DNA of 64,000 bases from Rhabdophis nuchalis. Its lineage: Eukaryota; Chordata; Lepidosauria; Squamata; Natricidae. The notes under the pieces are model-generated. The model was given only the letters and a program-made list of their open reading frames with translations, was not told the origin of the DNA and did no database searches. Within the stretch, counting starts at the first letter, position 1, and the number at the start of each line of letters is the position of its first letter. Below, piece after piece: positions 26,748 to 39,242 of the stretch. The position numbers and the translations under genes are program-made. The DNA is taken from assembly GCA_039707465.1 (NCBI GenBank), contig CM077649.1, positions 18,666,001-18,730,000 of the forward strand. The letters run 5' to 3'.

Positions 26748-27215
26748 GATACTCAACTTATGGCCATTTGTTTAATGGGTATTTGTTTAATGGACATTTG
26801 AAAGAACAACATCACTGAAAAAAGTGATTTATGTCTGGTCCTAGCAATTATGCTGATTGCAACATTCCCGAGGTTACATAATCAACATTTTGGTGCTTGG
26901 CAACTTACATGTATTTAAGATGGTTGCAGAATCCAAGGATCATGTAGTCACCATTTTCAATTTCCCCTAGGGCAGGGGTCTCCAACCTTTGCAACTTTAA
27001 GTCTGAAGGACTTCAGTTCCCAGAATTCTCCAGCCAGCAAAGCTGGCTGGAGAAGTCTGGGAGTTGAAGTCCTTCAGACTTAAAGTTGCAAAGGTTGGAG
27101 ACCCCTGCCCTAGGGGCTTCTGGCAAGCAAAATTAATGAGGGAACCTGGATTCACTTAATGACAGTATCACTTAGTAATTGAAGCTCTGGTCCTACAAAG
27201 ATGGGGACTACCCTG
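26748..27215. repeat. Interspersed repeat interrupted by a hAT MITE
   Basis: The flanks of the MITE at 26973-27107 read as one repeat ('tacttaatgacagtatcact', 'ggcaacttacatgtatttaa', 'aaggatcatgtagtcaccat') of the same kind as 29850-30212 ('cacttaacaactgtgg', 'caaggtcatgtgaccat'). It is probably a decayed palindromic DNA element; ends not fixed. Confidence 0.45.
26973..27107. mobile_element. hAT MITE, 135 bp near-palindrome, with 8-bp TSD
   Basis: Starts CAGGGGTCTCCAACCTTTGC and ends with the inverse. The arms pair over almost the whole length around 'ccagccagcaaagctggctgg', with a few mismatches. Perfect 8-bp duplications ccctaggg (26965-26972 and 27108-27115). Related to 62042-62147. Confidence 0.93.
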
Positions 27216-27428
27216 CATGCCTGTTGTAAAAGTGTTACAACTGATCTGAAGGTTTTCCCTTTAGGCTTCCCTATACATGTTGCCACCAAAAGGGAAGCAG
27301 TTATACATGCACTTACTGTTAATACACATAGATAATTGGACAGTTTTTGTAGCAGCCATGCACCTCTGGTAAAGAATGCAAATACTATGGTATTGTGTTC
27401 CCCACTGGGAAAATACTTACTCTTAAAG

Positions 27429-27561
27429 CATGGGTGTCAAACTCACCATGTCATATTGCCATCATGTGACATTTTGTGATGTTTTTCCCATTCCCAGAGC
27501 TGGGGTGGATGTGGCCTGTACTGACATATCCAACTCACGGGCTGCCAGTTTGATACCCCTG
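27429..27561. mobile_element. hAT MITE (CAGGGGTGTCAAACTC type)
   Basis: Ends CATGGGTGTCAAACTCACC and GTTTGATACCCCTG are inverted repeats. Flanks tcttaaag and ttctaaag match at most positions, compatible with a decayed 8-bp duplication. Confidence 0.75.
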
Positions 27562-27569
27562 TTCTAAAG

Positions 27570-28651
27570 CTTTCCACAATATTTATATGTAAGATTTGTG
27601 AGAGTTCCCTGAAATACATTAACAAATAAATATGAAGGAAAGTTTAGAATTGAATCTAATATAAATTAGCTGCTTCCAACTAATCTTTCAGCATCAACCT
27701 TAATATCAATATCAATAATCTGTAATTTGGACTAGGTGAACGAATTAACCCGAGATTGATTGGGAGATTGGGAGTATGTCATACCTTTCTAATCCATATT
27801 GCAGCCTAGTTCTTGAAATTTCAGCTTTATTAAAGAGACTTAAAACAATTCAACAGAATCAGGCAGTGCTGATTGTATTTGCAAGCCTGAAGCAGCTTCT
27901 GACCATTGGTTTATAATACAGAAATAAACAATCATCATGAAAGAGCATATTAATAATTTGCACATGTCAGAACTTTACCACTGGTGGCTAAATTAACAGA
28001 TTTATCTGCTGTTCTCCTAACCATGAATAATTAACATTTGAAGCCTTGAAGTATAGCAAGACCTAATCTGAAGATAGATTGCAACTGGCTAAAGTTGTTA
28101 ATCAACCATTTTTACCATTCTCAAAAAGATTTTTGTCTGTAACAAACAGTAACATTCTCATGCTTCCAGCAAAAGCTAGAATGCCATTTCCAACTTTAAT
28201 CTTACAGGCTGTTTTTCAGTTTCACCTTGGAAGTTGCTTTATATTAGTTCAGTTTGTCCTGAATAATGTATTCAGACAGATAGGACCTCTCTGGTGTCTT
28301 TGGCAAAAGTTGATCTTGTCCGTTCTAGCTGATCTTTTAATTGAGAATGCCATGTATTAAACTCGGAGCCATCTATAGTATCATTAAATTCTAGTCTCCC
28401 CTTTATCTGAACATGGAAAAAGTTCAGGTTGAAGTAACGCACCGGGACTTTTCACTTATGTCAAGTGTAAGCTTGTTGCTTCTACACAGCTCTACACACT
28501 TTTTCAGGTTATAAATGTCTTCCCTTAAAGAACATGTATAAATATTAATAGTGCCTAAAAGCAAAGGTGATATATGGTTTGTCTTTGTTAGAAAGGCTAT
28601 TAGCAATAACGGCCAGAATACTCCTGTGCAAAAAAGTTGTCTTTTTATTCA
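27570..28651. other. No gene, nothing recognised
   Basis: AT-rich unique sequence; a 93-codon frame at 28079-28360 shows no domain. Confidence 0.4.
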
Positions 28652-28659
28652 CATCTGAT

Positions 28660-28900
28660 CAGAGGGGCTTTCCAGCTGTCGCTACTGGAGGTTTGCTCAG
28701 GGACGTGCCACGTGGACGTTTGATGTGCGCTGCATGCACATGTGCAGTGCAACAAAAATTGCTCTGCGCATGCACATAAAGCAAAAACAAGATTGTGGTG
28801 CACTCCTGAAGAACTCATTCGGGGGCGTGGCAGCAACCCTGGCCACCAAGTTACTACTGGTTTGGCCAAACCAGTCCGAACCAATAGGACCCCACCTCTG
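28660..28900. mobile_element. hAT MITE (CAGAGGTGGG type)
   Basis: Starts cagaggggc and ends ccccacctctg, with 7/8 matching duplications catctgat (28652-28659) and catctaat (28901-28908). The body has CpG-containing text ('tgcgctgcatgcacatgtgc', 'gctctgcgcatgcac') shared with 31856-32124. Confidence 0.8.
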
Positions 28901-28908
28901 CATCTAAT

Positions 28909-29634
28909 GTTTAACTCTATACAAAATATAGTAGATTCTCCCTAGATAGCAGCTCTATGAAACCCTTTTTTAAGCAGCTTAATGATTAGATGCTAGCTAC
29001 AAAAGTTCATGCATTAAGATTTTAAAAAAACATAAGATTAAGCCAATAAATCTTAGGGTTGAAATGATGGGTCCTTGGTGGTCTCTCAGCTTGATTGTAT
29101 TCTTGAAGATGTTTCAAACTAGGTAGCAGTAGTATCACTAGCATTTATGATGTTACCTAGTTTGGGTAATGAGATGTCTACAAGAAAACAATGAAGTTCA
29201 GAGAGCACCAAGGACCCCTCATAAGAATAAGTGTTGCGCAATTGGCAGGGGCCTGTTCAGCAACAAGAGTACGGTGTAGTTATTGTGTGTTAAATCTCAA
29301 CTGAAGGGCCACTTTTCTCTTTTCATAGACTTGGAGGAATTGAATGATTGCTTCCTCTATAATGCAAGGAAAATTCCATTCATAAATCAAGGGCATAGGT
29401 CATAATTCTTGAAATCTGCTTCTGAGACTTCCTCTCACTATTCATGTTAAAACGATGGTTCTTCATTACAAATGCCCAGTCAAAATGAATGTATCAGTTT
29501 AAGGGCAATGTGTTCCATCTGTCTTTGATCTCCCTTTCATAAAAGAAGAATTGATCTTCTAAAGCTAGCTAGGAATTAACATTTGTAGTCAGAAAATATT
29601 TAGGGTGTTGTGTATTCATTTCACTTCATTTATT
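28909..29634. other. No gene, nothing recognised
   Basis: AT-rich unique sequence. 'gcaccaaggacccctcataa' and similar text may be a decayed SINE, but no promoter boxes are visible. Confidence 0.35.
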
Positions 29635-29850
29635 AAATTTGTATACCGCCCTTCTCCCTTGAGGGACTCAGGGCGGTGAACAGGCATCAATAAAAACATA
29701 CAAAAGACATCGATACATAAAATACTTTAAAATAATATTAAATTGGGGCCTGTTCTAAAATCCAGATAAAAACTCTTAAATAAAACCAATTAAACCAATT
29801 TAAAAGCTACTACGCCAGGCCGGCCACACGGAATAAAAGTGTTTTCATAT
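29635..29850 (-). mobile_element. CR1/L3 LINE 3' end, truncated
   Basis: Reads 'tttgtataccgcccttctcc', 'gggactcagggcggtgaaca', then 'aggccggccacacggaataa'. This is the reverse complement of the L3 3' UTR and final ORF2 codons. No long microsatellite tail, only 'ttcacttcatttattaaa'. Confidence 0.8.
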
Positions 29851-30212
29851 TTACGATGCAACTCATATTTACGATGGCTGCAGTATCCCAAGGTCATGTG
29901 ACCATCCCTTGCAACCTTCTGACATGCAAAGCAAAGTCAATGGGGAAGATATTCAATCAACAACAGTGTTACTAATCTAGCAACTGCAGTGATTCACTTA
30001 ACAACTGTGGCAAGAAAGGTCATAAAATGGGGCAAAACTCACTTAACTAAATGAGTAACATGGTTGTTAAATGAATCGGTCTTCCCCATTGACTGCTTGT
30101 CAGAAGGTCGCAAAAGGTGATCACATGATCTCAGGTTACTTGACAAATACCTCACTTAGCCACAGAAATTTTGGGCTCAATTATGGTTGTAAGTCAAGGA
30201 CTTCCTGTCTGT
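29851..30212. repeat. Palindromic interspersed repeat (putative MITE)
   Basis: Two internal blocks are inverted copies: 'cttctgacatgcaaagcaaag...tcaatggggaag' near 29920 and 'cttccccattgactgcttgt...cagaagg' near 30083. The ends read 'catatttacgatgcaactca' and 'ttgtaagtcaaggacttcct'. Related fragments occur at 26748-27215 and about 10580-10680. TSD not resolved, so the superfamily is open. Confidence 0.55.
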
Positions 30213-30233
30213 TGTAATAGTCTAAATCAGGGG

Positions 30234-30275
30234 TAGTCAACCTTTTTATACCTACCGCCCAATCCAGGAGGAGGA
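30234..30275. mobile_element. Single hAT terminus, truncated
   Basis: 'caggggtagtcaaccttttt' followed by 'atacctaccgccca' is a typical left end of a hAT element, but no matching right end follows. Confidence 0.5.
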
Positions 30276-30299
30276 GGAAGTTTTACATCACAATCTGTA

Positions 30300-31847
30300 A
30301 GTGACATACATGGGACAGAATATCTTTAAATATGTGATTTCCTTTCTTGAAGAGGAAGGGTATTAAGCTCTTAAGTACCATTATTTTATGTTGGTTTGCT
30401 TTTACAATGCCTGAGAATTTTAAGTGATTCAATCTCTCAATTTATTCTTTTTGATGAAAACACAAAACACACTTTAATCTTATAGCATTTACTGTATTTA
30501 AATATAATCAGCACTCCATTAAAAAACAATGATGCTATTTAAACTCTAATTCTTGGTGACTTTTTATAATGTATTAATTATGAAGTCATGGCTTCCTTGT
30601 GTCTGGTTTATTCTTGTACTTTAATACATGCAACTTTGTGTTTCATAAAATATAAAGGATGGCAAAGTCATCTGTATTCTCATGGTATCTTCACTGATAG
30701 TGTTCTTTATATATTTTGTTATGCATTAATTATTAAGTGGTTTGTCCTATTTCTTATTTTCAATGGAATATTACTGAATTACTTACAACAGTAAGGCCAA
30801 TCTTTTCAGATTATCTAAATTATTCACCATTAGTTTAAATGTCACATATTAAATGGTAAAATCAGTGATGGTTCTGCATAATTACAGTTTTGAAAACAAT
30901 AAACATGCTATTTTTTTTAGAAATTTTACTTTTACAAACGAGAGCATTTTAGTTTATTTATAGTGTTAAACAATATATTACTATTAAGACTAACTTTAAA
31001 ATAAAGCAGGAATTCCCATTATACTTACAGCAATACTTCACCTGTTTTATATAGTGCTTTCTATTGTATTTTTCTTTAACAATGCAGCTTGATCTTTGAT
31101 CCAAAAATTGGGAATAGTGTTTTTATTTCATTACAACAGTTCAAATTCTGAATTTAAACAATGAAATGTAACCTTCATTCACATTAAACAATATTAGCAT
31201 TAAAGTAATTATAGTGTTTTCTATTCAAGAATTCAAGTGCTTTGAAAAGTAAATGTCAAGGAAACTTGATAGAAACACGGTATATTGATAGACTTCAGTT
31301 TTGTGAAAAGCTTTCTGTCTCTATCTCTTATACATACTTTGTTGGAATTGCACTAAGGAAACAAAGGAAATTCATTGTTATATTGAACCACAACAGATCT
31401 TCAATTAAAAGATTTGCCTGTGATCATGAGCACCAAAGATCTTTTAAAAGATTTTGAATTAGGAATGTATAAAACTAATATAATAAATCCAGAAATATGC
31501 AGTAAAATGAACTTTTGTTTGTGTCCAATTATTTTCACCTGTCAATTTAATAGATTGATAATCTGCCACATATTCCATCAATCTAATATAAATGAATTGG
31601 GGAAATACATAATAAATATGCCAATTTTCTCACATATACAAATGATTAGGCTCTTTTTATAATGCTTCAGAAATATTGTCTGAAGATTTAGTTTGATATT
31701 TATAGTGGCAATCTGCATTATTCTGAAGAATCAGGTTGGGGATAGATTTTCTGGGATGAAATCTATGTGTGTAGCTGCTGATAATTGATATCAAATTGAT
31801 GGTTCATAATCAGTCAATCAACCATTAGGTTTATAAGGTTAATTTTC
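30300..31847. other. No gene, nothing recognised
   Basis: Very AT-rich unique sequence; chance frames only. Confidence 0.45.
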
Positions 31848-31855
31848 CATCCACT

Positions 31856-32124
31856 AAGAGATGGGTTGCTGCCAGTTTTACTACTGGTTCACAACCCACG
31901 TGCAATGTGTGCTGCATGCATGTCCATTATTCAATGTATATTGTTCTTCGTGCATGTGCAGAACAATTTACAGCGAACTGCACCCTCCAGTCACTAAAAT
32001 CAAAATGGTGGTGGCCAGCGGTGGCGAAGTTCAGGGGTGTGACAGGTCTGGGTCACTGCTGGTTCTGTGACCCAGGCCTGAATTCCACTACCAGTTCAGC
32101 CAAATTGGGAGCAACCCACCTCTG
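31856..32124. mobile_element. hAT MITE (CAGAGGTGGGTTGCT type)
   Basis: Ends agagatgggttgctgccag and gggagcaacccacctctg. Flanks atccacta and atccaaac give a 6/8 duplication. Shares its body with 28660-28900. Confidence 0.75.
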
Positions 32125-32132
32125 ATCCAAAC

Positions 32133-32440
32133 CATATTTATAAATTTTGAATTAGTGAATGTGCCTTGCTAAGATTTTGTCTTAACATTCAAAAATACAT
32201 TAATTGTACATTCTTTCCGACTAAAGGATTAGAATCATCACTAGAGCAATCATCATCAGGTCCATTAAATCCACAAACATATTAGGATTCATAAATTAAT
32301 CATGTAAAATGTGCAGGTGTCACAAACATAAATGAAGTCATAATAAAACATTCTTATGGCATATTAATTACATTTATTATCATTTAAAGTTCCATGATTA
32401 CAGTTCATCTCAACAATTTCCATTCTGACAGAAAATTAAT
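32133..32440. other. No gene, nothing recognised
   Basis: AT-rich unique sequence. Confidence 0.4.
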
Positions 32441-32765
32441 AGAATAGAACAGAATGGAATGGAATGGAATAGGAGCAGAGCAGAGCAGATAGAACAGAAC
32501 AGAACAGAACAGAACAGAACAGAACAGAACAGAACAGAACAGAATAGAACAGAACAGAATAAAAGAGTTGAAAGGGACTTTGGAGGCCTTCTAGTCCAAC
32601 CTCCTGCTTAGGCAGGAAACCCTATACCATTTCAGACAAATGGTTATCCAATCTCTTATTAAAAACTTCCAGTGTTGGAGCATTTACAACATCTGGAGGC
32701 AAGTTGTTCCATTGATTAATTGTTCTAATTGTCAGGAAATGTATCCTTGGTTAATTTCTTCTTAC
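32441..32765 (-). mobile_element. CR1 LINE 3' end with (AGAAC)n tail
   Basis: 32564-32765 matches the 3' end of the CR1 at 15720-15920 ('ccttctagtccaacc', 'taccatttcagacaaatggt', 'aaaaacttccagtgttgg'). It is followed, at its 3' side, by a pentanucleotide array AGAAC/GAATG/AGAAT at 32441-32560. Pentameric tails of this kind are known for snake CR1 LINEs. Confidence 0.85.
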
Positions 32766-33077
32766 AAAAAGGAGGCAAATAGGAAAAAACATACTTGTTT
32801 TCAAATATCATTGAAGTAAGGAGTTGGGGTTCCAGAAGACAGAAATTACGTTAATAAAGTTCAAATGTATACCTTGTGATAACATAGGCTTTATAAAATC
32901 AGTGTGGAAATATATTTCCTTCTCATTTTTATGATTGGCATATGTCTTCCTCAAACTTAGAATTTTATCCAGAAGTCTGGGATTTTGAGGGTCTTAACTG
33001 TTCCCAGCACTGCACTTTTTTGAACAGAGTGGTATGTTATATCTCTTGGGATCTGCTGGAACCACTCTCCCAGCATA
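32766..33077. other. No gene, nothing recognised
   Basis: AT-rich sequence up to the solo LTR. Confidence 0.35.
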
Positions 33078-33083
33078 GGAATC

Positions 33084-33784
<701 letters not shown>

Positions 33785-33790
33785 GGAATC

Positions 33791-34455
33791 ACATACCCAA
33801 ATGTGCCTATCATCACTGATACCACTTTGGCCTTTACTTTTCACAACTTCTCCAATTTTTATTTCTCCAACTTTTCATACTCTCCTAATGTTACTGTCAC
33901 CTGGCACTGCCACATCTATCAACATTGCTGTTTTAAACAACATGTTTCATGCGGGTCATTGTTTAAGATATATTTCCCTAGCTAAACAGACAAATAAATT
34001 GGCCATGGATGGCAAAAAAAAAAAAAACCACCATCAGGAATGGGAGTGACTTCTGATTTCTGACTTCCTGCTAGTTTCTTCATTAAATGTTCTTGTAGGG
34101 ACTTGCAGAGAGGATCATAACTCTTCCTTACTCACTCACTCCTGCCCATCCGCCTGCCCTCCCTCCCTTCCTAATTGCTTTAACCATGAAGGGAGACAAT
34201 AAGTGTGGAAGCCAGTAGGAAATTATAAATCCAAGGCCAGAAATCAAGATTCAATAAATAAATAAGATGATTTCTGCCATATGAGACAGGGATTGAAGGG
34301 TTGTACAAAGATGCTGGCTAGGAAGAGTGCACAGGTATGTGCATGAGATGCAATATAAGTCAAGAAGGGTGTACAGCATGGTTCAGAAAGTCTGCACTGG
34401 TGAAGTTCAGATGGAATGATGGAGAACCAGGTAACCTAAAATAACTGAGTAATTG
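33791..34455. other. No gene; repeat-like GC-richer patch
   Basis: 34030-34215 ('gtgacttctgatttctgac', 'cctgccctccctcccttcc') resembles 61060-61230 and may be a decayed interspersed repeat. Confidence 0.35.
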
Positions 34456-34680
34456 AGCTGCAGTGCCACAGTGGTTAGAATGCAGTACTGCAGGCTACTT
34501 CTGCTGACTGCCAGCTACCTGCAATCTCACCAGGCTCAAGGATGACTCAGCCTTCCATCCTTCCGAGGTCGGTAAAATGAGGACCTAAATTGTTGGGGAC
34601 AATATGCTGACTTTGTAAACTGCTTAGAAAGAGCTGTAAAGTACTGTGAAAGAGTATATAAGTCTAAGTGCCATTGCTAT
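34456..34680 (+). mobile_element. tRNA-derived SINE (second copy)
   Basis: Homologous to 9881-10124: 'gccacagtggttagaatgca', 'actgcaggctacttctgctg', 'gactcagccttccatccttc', 'ggtaaaatgaggacc', tail 'tataagtctaagtgccattg'. The B-box region is partly deleted. Confidence 0.8.
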
Positions 34681-35338
34681 CCAGAATGATGGGTCCGTCA
34701 ATGGCTTCTTTTAAAAGAAGTCACAAACACCACCACTCCATAATCAAGAATGAATTTACCATTGCTTGAACTGTGTCTCTTAGCTCTAAAGTTGCTGATC
34801 CCAATTGTGGTCACTAAGTAAGTAAGGACTACATGTATGATAGGGAAATCTTGGTTTGCAAGAGTTTTTTTAATGCAGTTTTATTTTATGAAGTTAAGGG
34901 GAGGATAAATTGCTTCTTAAATTACAGTGAACATTCCTTACTACATTAAATAGAATCATATCATTGGTTCAGTTTTAAAACTACTACTGACAAAAATATA
35001 TTTGTTCTTCTACTTAATACACTCTATTCAAACAGTGGAATTAAAATAACATAATATAAAACAAATAGTATATACTGTAACTCAAGCAAAAGGAATTTAT
35101 TGAACAAAGAGTAAACAGTAATTTAGATATGGTTAACTTTTTTCATGTGATAAAATGAAGTATAATTAGCAATGGTAATTTAGTTTGGATTTGGTTTGGA
35201 TTTGAAACTAATCAAAGATACTTTGTAGCAATTTTGAAACTGAATGAATGCTTTGGAAAACATGGTTGTGTTGCTGACTGATATTTTTTGTGTTTTAGAA
35301 GCTGTTTCCTTATTTAACTTTCCTATACCTATTACTGG
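34681..35338. other. No gene, nothing recognised
   Basis: AT-rich sequence. About 34760-34850 has weak similarity to the palindromic repeat at 29851. Confidence 0.4.
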
Positions 35339-35340
35339 TA

Positions 35341-35694
35341 CAGTGGTACCTCGGTTCACGAACTTAATTCTTGAACTGACTCTGGTCACGAACCGAATTG
35401 TTCGTGAACCGAGGCACAGTTTTCCATATGCTAAAAGCATAGCAAAAATTAAAAAAAGTCACTGAAAGTACTCACAGTGTGCGTGCTGGGGCTTTTTTCT
35501 GAGTTTTCTTCTCTCTACGATCTTCCTACAGGAAGTCACAACCATGTGACAGCCAGGAATACATTAAAAATGGCCGCGGTTCCTGTTTGTGAACCGAAGC
35601 AGAGTTCGTGAACCGAAGCACATTTTGAGGAAAATTTCTGTTCGTAAACCGAATTGGTCGTGAACAGAGGCGTTTGTGAACCGAGGTACCACTG
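35341..35694. mobile_element. Pogo/Tigger-like MITE with TA TSD, 354 bp
   Basis: Ends CAGTGGTACCTCGGTTC and GAACCGAGGTACCACTG are perfect inverse copies, flanked by TA on each side, the Tc1/mariner-pogo signature. Internal motifs (ttcgtgaaccgaa) repeat the end sequence in both orientations. No transposase. Confidence 0.9.
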
Positions 35695-35856
35695 TATTCT
35701 TCAATTAATTCTGGAGATTTTGTTCATGAAAAACCACATTCAAGGAACTGAAAGTGGAGAACAACAATTAGGAGCAAAGCGGTACCATGACTGACAATGT
35801 CTGTCGCAGTTCTTTCTCATTACAGTGAAAATGTGTTCACGTCTTGTTTCTGTTTA

Positions 35857-36010
35857 ATTGAAGTCTTCAACTTACAACCACACTCAGAACCAGAATTTTG
35901 GTCACTGGGTAATGTGGTCATAAAGCAAGAGGTTGTCTTAATACATGTGACATCAATCCTGGCAATCCCCAATTGCTAAGTGAATTTAACCAGTCGTTAT
36001 ATAAGGATCC
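35857..36010. repeat. Decayed interspersed repeat fragment
   Basis: 'gtcttcaacttacaaccaca' and 'ttgctaagtgaatttaacca' resemble the palindromic repeat at 29851-30212. Confidence 0.35.
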
Positions 36011-36058
36011 ACGTAAATCCAAACCTGGTTTTGGTCCCTCCCAATCCTGAGCCTTAGC

Positions 36059-36245
36059 CAGTGGTGGGATTCAAATAATTTAACAACTGGTTCTCTGCCC
36101 TAATGACCAGCTGGGTAGGCGTGGCTGCATGGTCATGTGACTGGGTGGTCATGGCCAACTCTATGTCACTCACATGGGTGGTGCCTGTATGGGCCAGATG
36201 GGGTTGGGGAGGAATCCAGGTGTCTCCAGTGGGTGGGTGGAAAGA
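36059..36245. mobile_element. hAT-like MITE fragment (CAGTGGTGGGATTC end)
   Basis: Left end 'cagtggtgggattcaaataa' followed by 'ctgggtaggcgtggc' and 'catgtgactgggtggtcatg'. The right terminus is missing or decayed. The end is related to 17250-17343. Confidence 0.55.
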
Positions 36246-36644
36246 AAGATCCAACCTGTGTGAGTGTGTGTGTGTGAGAGAGAGACACACACACACAGAT
36301 TGAATGGATATCACTCTCCTGCCCTGACTGTTTTAGGCAGGCTTAGAAAGTCTGCCGGTGCTGTTCCTCATTTGGCAATGCTTAAGGAAAATTAAGGTCT
36401 AGAGACAGTTGATATTCTCATCTCTGCTCATCACTAATGAGGGATGCAGCTCTACTGCCCAGGGGAAGCAAACCCTCTCATTTTATACACACCATGCTGG
36501 ATATGCATTTATGAGTGGTGTGGCAAGTCCATCCTAGGCACAGAAGTTCTGCCACTAATCTGGCAGCCCGGCCCAAGCCATAGAATTTTCTTTTTAATTT
36601 TCCCTATGGTGGCATACCAAAATGGGAAGCATTAAGTCAAGCAT

Positions 36645-37060
36645 TAAGTTGACTCGTTGTTGTTGTTGTAAGTCATGAATTCATGTCCGACCCATCGCAA
36701 CCCCATGGACAATGTTCTTCCAGCCTTTCCTGTCCTTCACCATCCCCCTGAGTCCATTTAAGCTAATGTTGACTCCATCCAACCACCTCATTCTCTGTTG
36801 TCCCATTCTTCCTTTGCCCTCAATCTTTCCCAGCATTAGGCTCTTCTCCAGTGAGTCCTTCCTTCTCATTAGGTGGCCAAAGTATTTGAGTTTTATTTTC
36901 AGGATCTGGCCTACTAAAGAAAAGTCAGAGTTGATCTCCATTAGGACTGATGAGTTTGATCGCTTTGCAGTCCAGGGGACTCAAAGCAATCTTCTCCAGT
37001 ACCATAGTTCAAAGACCTCAATTCTTTGGCACTCAACCTTCCTTATGGTTGACTCTTATC
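36645..37060 (-). mobile_element. Bov-B (RTE) LINE ORF2 C-terminal fragment
   Basis: Minus-strand translation (two frames) reads VECQRIEVFELWYWRRLL, then VPWTAKRSN, then ILKIKLKYFGHLMRRKDSLE and GQQRMRWLDGV...MVKDRKGWKNIVHGVA. This is the conserved end of Bov-B ORF2, with one frameshift near 36950. Confidence 0.85.
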
Positions 37061-37120
37061 TAACAACAATTTGTTTTGACCATTAGTAGATCGGATTCTT
37101 GCGTATAAGTAGCATCAGTA

Positions 37121-37391
37121 CAGTGGAACCTCCAATCATGACTCTAATCTGTTCCAGGACTTCAGTTGCAAACCGATTTGGTCGTGACTGGAAGTGAGAC
37201 TGACTGTGCATGTGCGACCCAAAAGAAAATGGCATGGAAGGCAAAATCACCACAGCAGGGAAAATCACCGCAGCTGTGTTTGATCTCCACCCAAGGATGT
37301 GTTTGTGACCAGAGTGAAACATTTAGCAGATTTTTTGGTTGGCACCTGATATGGTTGTGGTCGGAAGCCTTCATGACCCGAGGTTCTACTG
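37121..37391. mobile_element. Pogo/Tigger-like MITE with TA TSD, 271 bp
   Basis: Ends CAGTGGAACCTCCAATCATGAC and GACCCGAGGTTCTACTG, flanked by TA. Related to but more diverged than 35341-35694; it has an internal 'ttggtcgtgactgg' motif. Confidence 0.8.
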
Positions 37392-37393
37392 TA

Positions 37394-39242
37394 TTCTTGA
37401 ACTCTCTCCTGGCTCCTGGTTTCTTGTGCCTTCCAATTAAATACTTATTAAACTTCTCCACATTAATATTTAATTCTTTAAAATGTTATTTAACTCATTT
37501 CTTCATGAAATGAACGCATGAAGTGTCCCTCAGCAAAAAGATTTTTTTTAAAAAAACAAACCCTGGTGTGCTGAATATTTCTTTTAGCTTTCAGGTAACT
37601 GTAATTCAAATATTTTGAAACGTGTTGAAATTGTAATTCAGATGTTCAAACATTTGTAATTGTAATTTGAATGTGCTAAAAAAGTGAGTTTCTCTGTATG
37701 GACAAACCCTTGCAGACAAGCTATGGTTGTGGTCTTAATGTCAATTATAATCCTGCACAAGTAGCAGCAATCCAGCACATGTGGATGATCTCTTGGTCTA
37801 TTCTTCTCTGGGGAGACGCTATGGCTTGGATCTGTTGTGTCCACCACACCATCATTTCCATTTTTTGGAGATCTCGTTGTCTTATTACTTAGTCAAATTA
37901 CTTTTGCAATAACCGAAATGATGTAAAAGCTTATTTAGCAATTAACTAATATAAATAATCAATATAAACCAAATAGCTCATGAGTTGCTTACTAAAATAA
38001 ATAAAAATGTTTACCTGCAATCTACAAATAAAGATTATATAAAAAGTAAGTTTCTCATGTGAAGAAAGGTTAAAATTATACTCTCATTAATAACTTTCAA
38101 ATATGTCTTACAATATTTAATGCTAGAAATAAGTTGAAGCTTTACTAATAAAATGTATCAAAGCCCTGCCCTGGTTTTGAGGTAAATATGTAACAAAATA
38201 TACAGTACATCTAAAAGTTCTGCTTAGAGACTGAAGAGTACATAATAAACATGTATGCACATAATAGTTTCATTTATTAATAAAATAATTTTAGAAGCAC
38301 ATGAATAAGAATTCTTAAAGACTGAATGAAAAAGGTTTTTCTTTCTATTATGTCAGACATCTTGGATTCATTGACCTCTTCAAGCTGTTGCACATTCTCA
38401 TGAGCACCAATGAGACATGAAAATATGATTCTGAACAAATGAGAGGTGACTGTGATACCAGGTTATTAGCTGCAGAAGCATGGCTGCTGTTCTCCCCAAT
38501 CCATCATCTCGGCATAGGCAGAGACAGAGAGAAATGATTGGGCAAGTAAATCTAAGAAATGCTGAAAAGTATAAAGTATAAAACCTTACTTGAGGAAAGC
38601 AGAATTTCCTAGTGCATTGGTTCCAAGGAGGATAGTTATACTTGGCAATAACTGAGTTGGTAAATCAGAAAAAGAAACATTGCATTTTAAAACACATGAT
38701 GCATTTATTAACTATAAAATGAATTTTAAACTGTATTTGTAACTAAATGTTAAAAATAAAATTATTCTTCCCTCAATACTTTTGCTTAGTACTAACTGAG
38801 GGCTTTTTTCAACAGCTATGTTCTGGTTCAGAATATATTTTCCAGATTCTACACAGGATAAACATTCACAATATAAAATATCTTTGTTGGAATATCGTCT
38901 AGTAGCTATTTATGCTTGAAATTACAAAAATGATATTGTCTCATCTGCCTATTGGAGGTTGTTGATATTCCTACCGCTGATTTAAACAGCTGATAAAACC
39001 ATGTTATTCTTTTCATGTTTACCTTTTTCCCTTAATGAAAATCTCATTTTCTGTTTAATCACATGCAGGTTTTTTTTAAAAAAAAATTGAAAAGGCAACT
39101 AGATAGCTAATCATCCATTTTTTCTTACACATTTTTATATTGGTTACACTCATTTATGATATATTGCTAAAGCATAATTGAATTTGCTTTCTTGTTCAGT
39201 GACTAAAAGTCTCAAAGAAATTAATAATTAGCAATTTAACAG
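37394..39242. other. No gene; possible conserved non-coding patch
   Basis: AT-rich. 38340-38540 ('catggctgctgttctcccca', 'tcatctcggcataggcagag') is repeat-free and more balanced; a candidate conserved element by texture only. Confidence 0.3.

Noticed and set aside
28909..29240. Possible additional SINE
   Set aside because: Only isolated phrases look repeat-like; no A/B box, tail or duplication could be found.
36712..37086. 124-codon plus-strand frame
   Set aside because: Antisense of the Bov-B fragment; the Bov-B motifs read only on the minus strand.
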